From Callaeas wilsoni (taxonomy: Eukaryota; Chordata; Aves; Passeriformes; Callaeidae): a DNA stretch of 64,000 nt. Under the pieces are notes generated by a model. It had not been told where the DNA came from. It was given only the letters and a program-made list of their open reading frames with translations, and did not search any database. Every line of letters begins with the position of its first letter. The stretch's first letter is position 1. The position numbers and the translations under genes were made by a program. Shown here piece after piece: positions 21,801 through 33,800 of the stretch. The DNA lies in the NCBI GenBank assembly GCA_013398955.1, contig VWPU01011469.1:1-64000 (forward strand), given 5' to 3'.

Positions 21801-24800
21801 AGCTTCCAGGTGTCATAGGAACAGTCTTAAATTTAGCAGCAGCTGCCTTTCCTCTCTCCCTGGCTCTGGCTGCTCCCTTCCTCTCCACTCCCCGGCTCTC
21901 AGAGCACGTTTACACCAGAAAGTCTGACCAGCACTAATGGCATAATTACACCCCTGCAGCTGAGCAAACGTGGAGGCTGTGGGATAAAGGAGGGTGTGAT
22001 CTGCACTGCCCTTGTGTTGTGGGATTCACACAACAGGGGAACGAAGCAGGGGCCAGCCTGATGTTAAAAGAGAGGGAAGAAGCACAGGCACCACAGAGCA
22101 GCAAAGGCTGGAGTAAACCCCACGTTCCAGCTCCTGAGGGAACTGAGCAAGCATCAATCTCCTCTCAAACAAGACGAGGCAACCAGGGAAGTGATGCCAG
22201 AAGCTCCCAAGGCTGACACATCCTTGCATTCTTGCACCTCAGCACCCATCCAGCCCATTCTGCAGGTCCCAGGGGAGTCACAGGGGACGGATGGGGACAC
22301 CTGACAGCCAAGAGCTGCCTGGACAGCCCCTGATTCAGCAGGGACGGGCAGGATCCTCTAGATCTGCTCCCTGCCACCGCCGCCAGGCCTGACCCTCCGA
22401 GGGTCAACCACGAGCATCCTGCAACCCAGCAATCCCCCAGTGAATCCTGAGACAGAAAACCATCAAAAGGACTCTGGCAACCTGCCTCTGGGGCGGGGAC
22501 ACATGACCTACAAAAAATTCCCTTCTTTTATGGCTGCTTCTCACTGCAATCATAAAAAAGGCCTTATAAAAACATTTGTCCCAGGGAATGTTTGGCGATG
22601 CAGAGTGCTTGCAAATCGTTCAGTGTCTAAATACACCAGCAACCCATCCCTGCAAGTCGTCACTGCAATCAAACACAGCTCCTCTTTCCCCTGACTATAA
22701 ATGGGCTCGATTGAGGACAGGGTGGGGACAGGTCTGGAGAGGGAGGAATCACTCCCTGGGAAGGGGAGAGTCCAGAGGATCAGGACCATTTCCAGAGCGC
22801 AGATCCAGAGAGGGGTGGGTTTGATCCTTACCTCGCTCCATGGCTTTTGCTCCAGCTGTTGGACCTTGACACAATAAGGTATTCCATCCCTTAAACTCTG
22901 GCTCAGGCCCAGTCCCATTGACTTCAAAGATTTCTGGCCTTAAACACAGGCCCAGAGTCGGGGCAGGTCCCCAGGAAGTCTTTTTCGGAATACACAGCCC
23001 CTTTCTTCCAAGGACCCTCTCCTTTTTGCACAGCACTCGCTCTGTCAGAGAGGAGCGTGAGGGACAAAATCTCTGATATTTTTGAAGTGTTAGAAAAATC
23101 CCATCCTTCCAGTGACCTTCCAACAACTGCCTAAAACACATCTGCTACCGAGTCAATCCCGAGCTGGAGCGTGCTGACCTTCACCACAGTGGAGAGAGGG
23201 GTTAAATTTATGAGCAAGTCTTTGATGTCTGCAAGTTTCATGTAGTACAAAACCTCTGCTTTGATGTTCCTTTTAAAAGAGAGGAAACTCAGAAGGTGTG
23301 CACTGCACGAGTCCCAGGGAGGCATTTGGAGGCACTCGGATCTGGCTGCCCACAACTGCAGGCACGGGGACAGAGCTTTAATGCAGTCACTTTTGCAACA
23401 GAGCAAAAACGTGACCAAAAGCATCTCACCCTCACCAGCTTCTCCCAGACCAGCCCTGCCTTTGCTGTGGAGAGCCAGGCACTCACAGCCCCGAGAATCC
23501 CCATGGGAGCTGCACACCTGGGCTCACAGGTGAACAGGACCCTGTCCTTGCTCATCCCCAGATCCCGGCAGGGCTGGTCCTTCTCCTCCAGCGACCACCA
23601 ACCACGGCTGGAAAATTCCCCCACTTCAGGGGGTCCTGGGAAGGGTAAGGAAGCCCCTCTCTGCCTCAGGAGGGTCAGGACCCTCCTGCAGGAGCATCAC
23701 ATTCGACACCAGCCTCTTGCACAGCAGCGGCAGGAAGGGCCCAGGCACCGGGGGGACCTGCCACGCTCTCCTACCTTCCGCAGCACCTGGGCCATGGCTT
23801 CTCCCATCCATCCCAGCATCCCCACGGCTTTTCCCGCAGGCTGAGCCCTCCTCTCGGGGCCCGACAGAGCTGCCAGAAGGGACAGGCTCCTCTCCATCCC
23901 CTGCTCACTCCACTTTCCCTGCCTCCCCTCCCCTCTGCCGCCTCCTCCCATGGGGAGTTTCCCAGCAGCTCGGTAATTAGCGGCATCATCACCAATGCTA
24001 ATAACAACCACCACGGCTCCTGCCATCCAAAGCTCAAACAACTTTACAGCCATCATCACGCCTCTGTAACCTCCCCGGGGGAGGCAGGCGAGCAGCATTA
24101 CCCCATCGCACGGATGGGGAAGAGGGAGGTAAACAACAGGCAGGGGATGGGTGGCAAATCCAGGAGCTCTGACTCAGGCACCTCACCCCCAGGACCTCCC
24201 CATGCCGGGATGTGCCCGGCTGCAGAAGCCCCTTGGGATGGAGGCCAGGGGCTGTGCTGACAGCTGGACTTATCCAGAGGTCACATCACCGGACCTGGGA
24301 GTCCTGGGATGAGTTTTTTCCCTGCCTGGGTTCTCCTCTGCCATGGGAGAGCTGAGATTGTGGCACCCCCGAAAAGCACCTCAGATCAAGCTTTAGAGCT
24401 CACCTCTAACTAAGGACTCACGGTTCACCAACGGATTAAAGAGAATTTTTGCTTTTTCCCCTCGCAAAATGAGGAATCTGGGGGAGCTGTCGCCTGAACA
24501 GCCTGACCAGGAAAAGCTTCTCTCCCATTTGGGTGAGGTTTGCTACCTTTGATTACAAAGGCTCCCAGGGATGGAACTGCAGCTTTCCAACTCCCCTACA
24601 ACAGCAGAACACGGTGGGGCTGCTTTGCTCTTGGCAAAACCCACAGGAGGACGGTGACTCTAAACCCTCCGAGGTCTGGCCCGTGCTGCAGAGGCAGGCT
24701 GGCAAAGCTGCCAGCTGGGAGCACCAAGGCAGCAAAGCTCCCCTGAAGTGACCCCGCCGTGTCCCCCAGAGCCACCACAGAGCCTTCTGGCCACTCCCCA

Positions 24801-27800
24801 AACCCCAAGTGCGCTGCCAAGAGGTCACCAGTGGTTGGCAAAGCCCCACGGGGCCTTTTTTTATACACAGCCCATGGATCCACAGCTACACTCCTAAGGA
24901 ATGCTTTTCCTAGCTCTTGATGGAGCGTGGCTTTTGTTTGGTCTCTGGCTGAATGTCTGAGTTAAAAATACAAGGCTATTTCTGGCAGAAGTGGTTTTTT
25001 TCTGCTTTTGTATTGCCTTGTGTGTCCCCATGCTGCTGTCTCCTCTCTGGCTCAGATGAGCTTTGTTTTCCTTCTCAATGATCATGTTTGCACCGGTGAG
25101 CTGTAGGAAATGTTTTTCCCAGGAGACCATTTCCACGAGCACTGTTGGGAATGAAGGATGAGCTCAGAGAAGTCTAAAAAAAAAAACAAAAAAAACCCCA
25201 AAAACAAACACCAACAAAACAAAACCCATTTGGTGTAAAAATTTGGTCTCCAGTGGCCAGAGAACTGAAAATTAGCAATGTCTGTGGTAAAAAAGGGATG
25301 TGCCCATACACGCATGCACACAGGTACAGCAGGATATGTTCTCCCCATGATCCACAGATGAGGAACAAAGGACTCAGAGCTAGAAACACCTTCAAGCATC
25401 CCCACTCCACAGCCAGGCTTCATCCCAAGCTCTGCAGCTCCGACTCGGTCTTACCCAGCATGAAAATATTTAATTTCGCTTTTCTTAAATGCCAAGGAAA
25501 AAAAAAATAGGCCTATCTTTTCTGGCTTGGATTTATTCCATCTGGAATCACGGCATGATCACAGAACTGTGATAGTGTGTTAGAGACTCGGTGTAAAGCA
25601 AAAACCTAAATACTTCCAAGCACCCATGAGATCATTGATCTTCCCCGTTACGCTTCGTCTCTCTTGGCAACAAGCTGAGGATTTGGGGCTTCTCACTTGA
25701 GATTGCTGAGTTCAAACACCTCCAAGCCCCCTCCCACCATCCAGAAGCGTGCCATCATTGTGGGTGTGAGCCCTGTTTCCAGGGCTGGGAACGAACCCAA
25801 CACAGCTGCAGGAAAGCTCCCCAGTATTTGTGTTTGCCATGTGCCACAACAAACATCAACACAACCGGAAGGGAACGGCCCAAAACCAGCAGAACTGTCA
25901 GGTTAAAAACAGCAGAAGGGCATCTGGGGAGCTGCCCAGGACATGGATCCCCACCACCCTCCAGGGAGGGTGATCAGAGACTGATCAGAGACTCACAGAC
26001 TGATCAGAGCTCCCAGCACTGGACCAGTACCTGGAAACCACCGACATCAGGGCCAGCTCTTGAGGAAATGAGCTCCACCCGTGCTGCTTCCAAAGAAAAG
26101 CTCCTGGATGATGATTTCTACCATCTCTGATGAATTCTAAGAGACCACTCTGCACACTGACTGTCAGTGTGATCAGAGCATGAGGTGGAACATCTGCAGT
26201 GCCGCATTTGGCCAAGGCAACCAGCACTTTTGGTCGCTCATCAAAGACCTGGGAAGGTCAAAAAACCTCTGGTTTTTGAAGGCACCAATCCCACTCCTCA
26301 TGAACCCCAGGAGCTGAGCAAATCAAGCTCCACAGAGCACCCAAACTGCTGTGCTTTTCTGGAATTCCAGGCATCACATCCTGACAATCCTAAACTCAGC
26401 TCTGGACTCGTGTCCCTCAGGAGAAGGTTATCAATATCACCAAGGGCCCGTCTCTCACAGGCCAGTTTGTGATGGAGATTGGTACCACTGCTCTGCTGAA
26501 AGGACAGTGATGCTGAGGCTCAAAGAGGCAAAAGGATCTGCCCACAGCTGCCCCCAGAGCCAACGAACAGAGCAGAGCTACAAACAGACTCTGTTTTCCA
26601 GCCAAAAGGCCCCACTGCCACCCCCACAGCAGGCTGGAAATGAGGTAAAAACAAACATGAGGAACTCCCAGACCAGCACTGGAGATAAAAACCATCTTCC
26701 TACCGACTGTGGCACCTGGACTCGGACTTCCCCAGCATCCAGAGGGGCTGCACTCGATCCCGGGGGTTTCCTCTCCGAGCTGGATTGGTGCTCCCGGTAT
26801 TTCTTCGTTCTCGCAGGTAATGACAAGAAGTCTTTTCCTGAAATCTTCAGCTCTCCCACGTGGTGGCTGTCCCCATTCTGGTCCTTGGGAAAGCACGAAA
26901 CAGTCACTGCAGCAATTGCCTGTCTCAGGTTTTTGTGGAGCTCTGCTGGCTCCTATCCACAGAGCAGGAGACACACGGGAGCACAGTTAATGTGGGGCTG
27001 GTGCTCAGTGCTCCCACAGACACACAAATGCAGGACTGTCACCCCAGGTGTGGGGAAATGGAGGTGACAGAGATCACAAACAGGAGTAGTGAGAACAAGG
27101 AAGGAGACATTCATTTCCCTGTTGATGGCACCAGCTCAGCCAGGCCAGTGTCCACATCTTAAAAAGCAGCCACAGGAATATAAATCAGAACTAGAAAGTG
27201 CCTTGCAGTGCCTTGGTTGGAGCCCTCACACTGCTCAGTGCATGACAACAGGAGAGATGACTCAATTACGGCACGTAAGCACCTTCAGGGTGAAACCCAG
27301 CACTCGAGAAAGAGATCTGAGTTACACAAAGGAATAAACAAGAGGCTGGGAGATAAAACCAGAGGAGCTCAGATGAAGGAGGAAGAGGCTGCAGAGAGCA
27401 GGATGAGCAGGGAGCAGCATTCCTGCAATGTGCTGGAGCTGCAGAACCAAGGTGGGTATTCCGTGTGTCCCAACACACAGCTCTGTGCAGAGGCACTGGA
27501 CAGGAGCTCCTGGAAGTGCGCTAACTTCCAGGCTTTGGAGGCATTTCTGGCAGAGAAGAAAGGGAAGGCATGTCTGGCAGAGACAACACCGAGAGGATGC
27601 TGCAGAGGTCACAGTTCACTCCACGGATTTACTCCTTGCAGCCTTCTCACTGCCACCACAGCACAAAGCAAACGAGCCTCTCCCAGGGCTGTGAGCAGCA
27701 GCTCCGATGAGGCACAGTGGGACAGAGAAGAGGAACTGCAGCCAGAACACTCTGAAGGAGAGGTGAGCTCACACCCGCTCAGGGACACTGCAGGGGGAAC

Positions 27801-30800
27801 AGGAGTGCTCACACCTGACCCCCACATCTCCTGCTTGCTCCATCCTCCCCTGAAACCCCTGAAATTCATAACCCTGCCTGAACTATCGAGTGGTGTCCAG
27901 CTTTTACAGCAAAGAGCAGGAAACCAACGGCATTAACAGCAAGCCACACACCAGCAAAGCCCCTGGCCAGCCCTGCAGGCTGTGCTGCTCCGATGAGGAC
28001 ACACGAGCCAATGTCCCCTGACCTTGGGCACTGCTGTCCCTGCCATCGACACCCCAGAGATGGAGTCACATTGGTGAGAGCAGGCAAGAGCCAAAACAGC
28101 CAAGGGGCACTGGGAGAATTGATAAAAATACATCAGGACATTCGGAATTCATTTTCCAAAGAGAGTTAATTCAGGGAGGGGCTTCTGCCTGGCTTGCCCA
28201 GTGTTTACTGGGATTTTTAGGCACCTAAATGGTTTCCCAAGCCTGAGGTTGTTTCCCATTGACTGCCTGCACCCACCTGCAGCTTGGATGAGCTTTTTTC
28301 CCTCTCTGACAGTTCTGTAAAGGGGAAATGCTCCCTGGGACACTCGGGAGAGCTGTGCCTAGAAAGCACTGGGTGACTGTGAATGGTTTGTACCAAAAAC
28401 ATTCCGAAAAGGCAGAACGGCTGCAGGGCCTGGCCACCTCCTCTGGGAACGGGCACGACCAAGCCCTCGGCAGCACCAGCAGGATTTTCTGGGACTGGAA
28501 TGATCCCTGCAGCTGGAAGGGCTCAGTGCCTCCCAGCTGCTGCAGGAACAGCCCTGGGGACACGGAGGAAACGCTGATCTGCTCGGATCTGACATTCCCA
28601 GCAGCAAATCGATCCCTGGAGCCCCTGGAAAAAACCCTGGAACAAACCCTCTGCTTCCTGCAGTGCTCCTTGTCCTGTGCCTGCCCTCTCTGTCACTCCA
28701 CTGGGGTGACAGGCACCAGGACCTGCCACAGCCACGCAGGGGCTAAACCGCTCACGATGATCCTTCCAATAAAGGGCTGTTTTTTCAAAAAAAAAAAGCC
28801 CAGAAGTGGCTTTTCAGCTTCGAGTGTTAAGTGCCTTTTTAGTCAGACCAGCTGTTCCTCTCTTCAGAGCTCTCTAGAAACCCTCTTTGGTTAATCCCAT
28901 TGACACCAATGATATCTGCTAATTGCATATTTCCCTGCAAATGAAGCCAGTCAACAACAAACCAATTGGAATCTGTGTATGGACTCCCACTGACAATCTC
29001 TGAGGCCAGACGTCTTTCCTTACCTTTTCAGAGGGGAACTTCAGGAGGTCTAAGCTGTCCATGCTGTTCCTCTGGAGTCTCTTTGGCCTGGCTCCTGCAA
29101 GACAACACTCTCACATCAGGGGGGTGTCACCAACAGCCCAAATGTCACACAGAGAGAACTCAAACCACGGCAGATCCTCTGCTCTGGCTGACTGAAAGTC
29201 AAAGGGATGGGATGATGCAGCTGTGCTGGCCTTGAGATTGAAATGTGGGGGGTTTTTCCTGTTGTTTTGGGTCTTTTTAAAGCACTGTCACAGGGCTGTG
29301 TGAGGCTTTGGCTACTGAGCCGTAGCCAGGTCACACCACGACCCTGATCTCAGACAAGGTCTCTGGAATTCAGGAGTTACAGACCTCACCCTAAACCACA
29401 GAAGTCATGGGACTGGCATTGAGAAAAATCATAACAAATCAACAATTTAATACGTCTGTGGATTTTTCTGCTTTATCATCATGTTTTTAACAGAAAGAAT
29501 GTTTCTGGGACTCAACTTTGAGCTTTTCTCTATAATCACAGAGGCTGGAAAACTAAGTGAAGGAGTAAATATTTTCTAACTATCATAGGCCCAGCCTTAA
29601 GGGAGCAAAATCTTAAGGAGCAAAATCTTGCCTTGAACCTGACAGAGGAATCAAAACTTGGCAGGATTTATGATATTTATTTGAGATTTCATAAAATGTT
29701 GATGTTTGATTCCAACAATAACAGAGTGGGTGAAACACAGTTCAGCTCTGGCTCCAGGTTTCCAAACCCTCTTTACCTCCAGAGTCTGCCTTCAACCTGT
29801 TTCCAGCTGCTCTTGCCTTGCTGACAGACAGCCAGGATGTACAGAACGGCCCTGAGGTGCTTTCACCATATCTGGGAAAGCTTCTGCCCTCCCCTGCTCG
29901 TTCCTGAAGGCTCAGTTTAGCTGATCTCCCCTGTGACATCCCACTCCAGCAACACCGTGCAGGGCAGAGCCCGAAACTCTCCACTCAAGGTCCCGTGACA
30001 ACTTCCAAGCTCGAGGGGAAATCCTGGGGGAGGAACGATCCCCACGCTGAGCCCTGGGAATGGAGCTTTGTGTGGTTCCTGCAGCAGCAAACTCCCCAAA
30101 CCCCACCAGTCCCCAGCCCCCAGCAGCACCAGGGCTCGTCACCCCATCCGAGCTCAGGGGGCCACGGAGCTGCTCACTGGACAAACTTAACAGAGAGAAG
30201 GCACAGAATTCACAAATCAAGGCTGGCTGAAAGCTGAGGATTAAATGGAGACAGGCTCCAGGGATCCCTGCACCAGCACACGCAGCTCAGCCAGGGCTCC
30301 AGCTGCCCCCACAGCTGTATCCAAACTGCACCAGCCCCAAGGACAGCACTGCTTTGAAAAGCTCAGCTTCACAAGCTCAGATCAGCCTGGACCTCACCAA
30401 AGGCCACGAACACACATCACAGCTCTGTCATAAGTGACCTAAAGTTTATGTCCGTGCCCCTCATCACCCTGAAGGGGTTTACTGCTTGCAGCTGTAAAGA
30501 CTCAAATCAGCAAAACATTTCTGCCTCTCTACTCCAAAAAGCACATTAGCACCAGCTTCGTTTTAAGGTGATTCATTACCAGGCTTTGAGTTCAGGGGGA
30601 CTGACATCAGGGTTGGAGGTGGAGAACAGACACGGATGTGAACGCACAGGAGAGCGAGGAACACGCGTCACGAGGAGCAGTCGGCGTCTCCACCAAACTC
30701 TACCGCTTCCACACAAAGCCAGGGGCTCACCTGGCAGCAGCTCAGAACATTTACACTGGAAAAGGCCTCAAAGATCTCAAATCCAACCAATTCCCACCCT

Positions 30801-33800
30801 GCCAGCCAGATCAGAGCACTGAGTGCACGTCCGGTCATTCCTTGAATCCCTCCAGAGGTGGTGACTCCCTGAGCAGCCCCTTCTAATGCCCAACTCCATC
30901 CCTGAAGAAAACTCCTACTGCTCCCACCATCCTCAGCATGGAGGAGACGGCTGTGAGATGGGTGAAGGACTTTTGGGTGCTGCCACGTCGCTCAGGCAGG
31001 AGCTCAGCGAGGGGAAGGCAGCGCTGGGTTGTTCCCAGTGGCTCCCAGTTACACACTGGAAACACTGCTAGAGCTGCTCGTGGCTTCCCCCAGAATAACC
31101 TACAGCAGCAAGGTGGGCCTGGAATAAAAGTCACCTACAAACACCTGATCAGAGGCACATTTGGGCTTCAGAGGCGAGGCCAGCCCCTGGAAGTGAGTGT
31201 GCGTCACGGCCCCATTTAACAGCCACTTCCAGGAAAGCAAGAAAGCAGCAAAGTGTGCCCAGTTAGATAAACACACATCATTTCCAGCTGTCTAAAGAGT
31301 CATTAATTACACTCCTCAGGTGCTTTTGTGTGTTCCCAGAGCGCTGAACCGCTGGCCAGCAGCCATTAATCTCCGAGCTGAGAAAACCTGCCCGGTGTTA
31401 ATTTAATAGACACCGGCAGCTGAGTCTGCCCCAGCAGAACAACTCATCTTTTTCTCTTTTCTAATGCTGGTGTCTGTCTGTGACTCTGTGGGGTTTACAC
31501 ACACTTGAGCTGAGAAAGGAAGAAGTTCAGAATTACAAAAAACTTCATCCAACGCAGCTGTTTCTTGCAGGAGAAATCCCAGCCAGTGCTGGGTCCCCAC
31601 TCACCACCACTAAGACAAGCAGCAAGAAGAATTAAGAAGGTCCCTATCACCCAGGGTGACCAGAAACTGGATCCACACCAGCAGCAACTCCCACCAGATG
31701 TGTGGGAGCTTCTCCCCTTCTCATCCCACACCTCCTCATCCACCTTCCAGGAGAGCAGAGCTTTCCATACTCACAAGTGTCCCACGACAGAGGTCCCGCT
31801 AACTTTCTGTCTCCATTCCCTCAGATGGCTCCAGACACAACTTTCAGCCTCTCCCAACGTATTTTTCCCAGAAATACCTGCAGCACCACTTAATACTCAG
31901 CCAAAGCTGAACTCTGCCTCCTTCTCCCCGGTGCTGATCCACAGCAGCAGCAGCAGCCGGGGATGTGAAGGATTGAGCAGCTGAAAACCCAGGTCTGCTC
32001 CTCTGGAAGGTTTTTTCCCCTCTCTCTCCAGCATTTATTGGCATGTTTACCAAGCCTGCTGCAGAGTAACGGAAAACCTCAGGGGCCTTTCTAAATGCTC
32101 TCTCTGTCTTGGAGGTTTACTGAGGTCTCAAAGGGAGCAAGCTGAAACCTTCTTGTGAACATCAGCTGAGCAACGCTCCTGACTGGCTGCATTCATGCCC
32201 TGTTTTCCTGGAGCTCCTGGGATGTTGCTCTTTTCACTGCTCAGGGGTGTTGTTCCTTTTTTTAAATTTTTTTTTTCCAAAATCTCTTCCTCCTTCCCCT
32301 CTCACCTAAGATCTCAACAGCACCACGAACCAAGGGGATTTTTAAAAATTTTTTTCAACTTTTTGCTTTTGCAGTTTGGTCGCTGAGGCGAGTTTAACGG
32401 TTTCCACATTCTCGTATTTATTCCGCAGCCACGGAGACCACAAGGAAGCTTTATCAAGGATGGTGATGGGACCATCTCATGGAAAGGAGCACTAGGGTAA
32501 GCTGGGCAGACAGTGCGGACAGAACTCTGCTCCTCCGTGGACAGAACCCATCCCCAGGAGATTGCAGTTGACAAGATTGAGCTGAACATGTGTAGCAGCG
32601 ACTCAGGGAGCCCTGGCAGGAGCTCTCATCAAGCTGACACGAGCTTTGATAACTCCCAGCTCTGCCCCCTCTCCCGCAGCCCCGGGAGCTGCCGCCTCCC
32701 TCCCGCTCCGAGCCGGAGCAGCGGAGCAGGGCCCCTCCACCCCAGGCAGAGCAGCAGGTCTGTATTTACAGGCTGGGTGTTGGGGAAGATGGAACAGGAA
32801 AGCCTTATAAATATGATTGCCCGGCAAAAGATGCTGAGAATAGGGAAACTATAAGTGAGATTGAAATGAAAGCAAGCTTTGAGATACCAAGCCGTAGTCA
32901 CTGAACAACTGGAAAACAATGGGATGGCCGGCAGAAGGTAATCCCTTCTCTGTTGAACAATACCCTCTGCCTGCAGACAGCTCCAAGGCTCAGAGCAGAC
33001 CCTGCTAGCTTGGCAGCAGGGGTCCAGAGAGGAGTTTCTAGAGTTTAAAATGTAACGCAGCATGGTAATGTAACAATTCTTATAGGATGTGTGTAAATGC
33101 TATAGGAGTTGTATCTTGTACTAGATTGGTTAGTGGAAATTAGAATATTCAACAGAGAAGAAGATTTATTATATTGTAAACAAGAACCTCGCTCTCTTTT
33201 CTCTCTTTCTCCTCTCCTTTTACTACTTCCACTACTCCTCCTATTTCTTCTTGCCCTTACTCTCTCTTGCTCTTACCTTTGCTTCTCTTGCTCTCTCACT
33301 TTTCTCGCCTGCTCCGAGCTGCAGCTGGCCGCTCCAAGCAGGGCCACTATACCCACACCCTTCATAAATAAACTACACACTCTGAGACCCAACCACAGAG
33401 ATCTCTCGTCTGTAGCCATCCCGACCGTCCAAACCAACCGAGAAGATCCCACACTGGGAACACGCTGTATCCCTCTGGGGGGCTGTGCCAGAGCAGGGGG
33501 AATTCAACCTGACAGGGACTCCATGGAAGACCAAGAAGGAAAGGTCGTGGAGCCAACGCGGGCCCCGCTGCCTGCAGCGCTCCCGGGCGAGCCGCACGCG
33601 CAGCACGGGCTGGGCACCCCGAACAGCACAACAAATCCAGCACCAGGACTTGCTGCGTTTTCATGAAAAGGTCACTTCCCCCTGTACCTGCATTAACCAA
33701 GATCTTCACTTGTCTTTTGGGCGAGTTCCTGCAGCCCCGGCCAAGCGCCTCCCCCTGTCTGTACAGACCCGAACCTTGATCCTGGCAGACAGCTCTAAAT

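Larger units (their letters stand above)
9524..26703. other. Large GPSM1 intron (17 kb) upstream of the GoLoco 1 exon
   Basis: The longest intron found. It contains a CpG island at about 14400-15200, a 43-bp direct duplication at 20933-21005, a possible MIR-like remnant at about 23955-24190, an A-rich run near 25177-25225 and a short TGATCAGAGAC repeat at 25971-26010. I see no exon of another gene. The rest is unremarkable sequence with short open frames on both strands. Confidence 0.55.

Noticed and set aside
27208..27936. 242-codon open frame on +
   Set aside because: Lies in a GPSM1 intron, has no domain, and is of a length expected by chance in GC-rich sequence.
33100..33666. Open frame across the LTR as a retroviral gene
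   Set aside because: It covers LTR U3/R/U5-type sequence with a pyrimidine tract and a poly(A) signal. No gag, pol or env motif is present.
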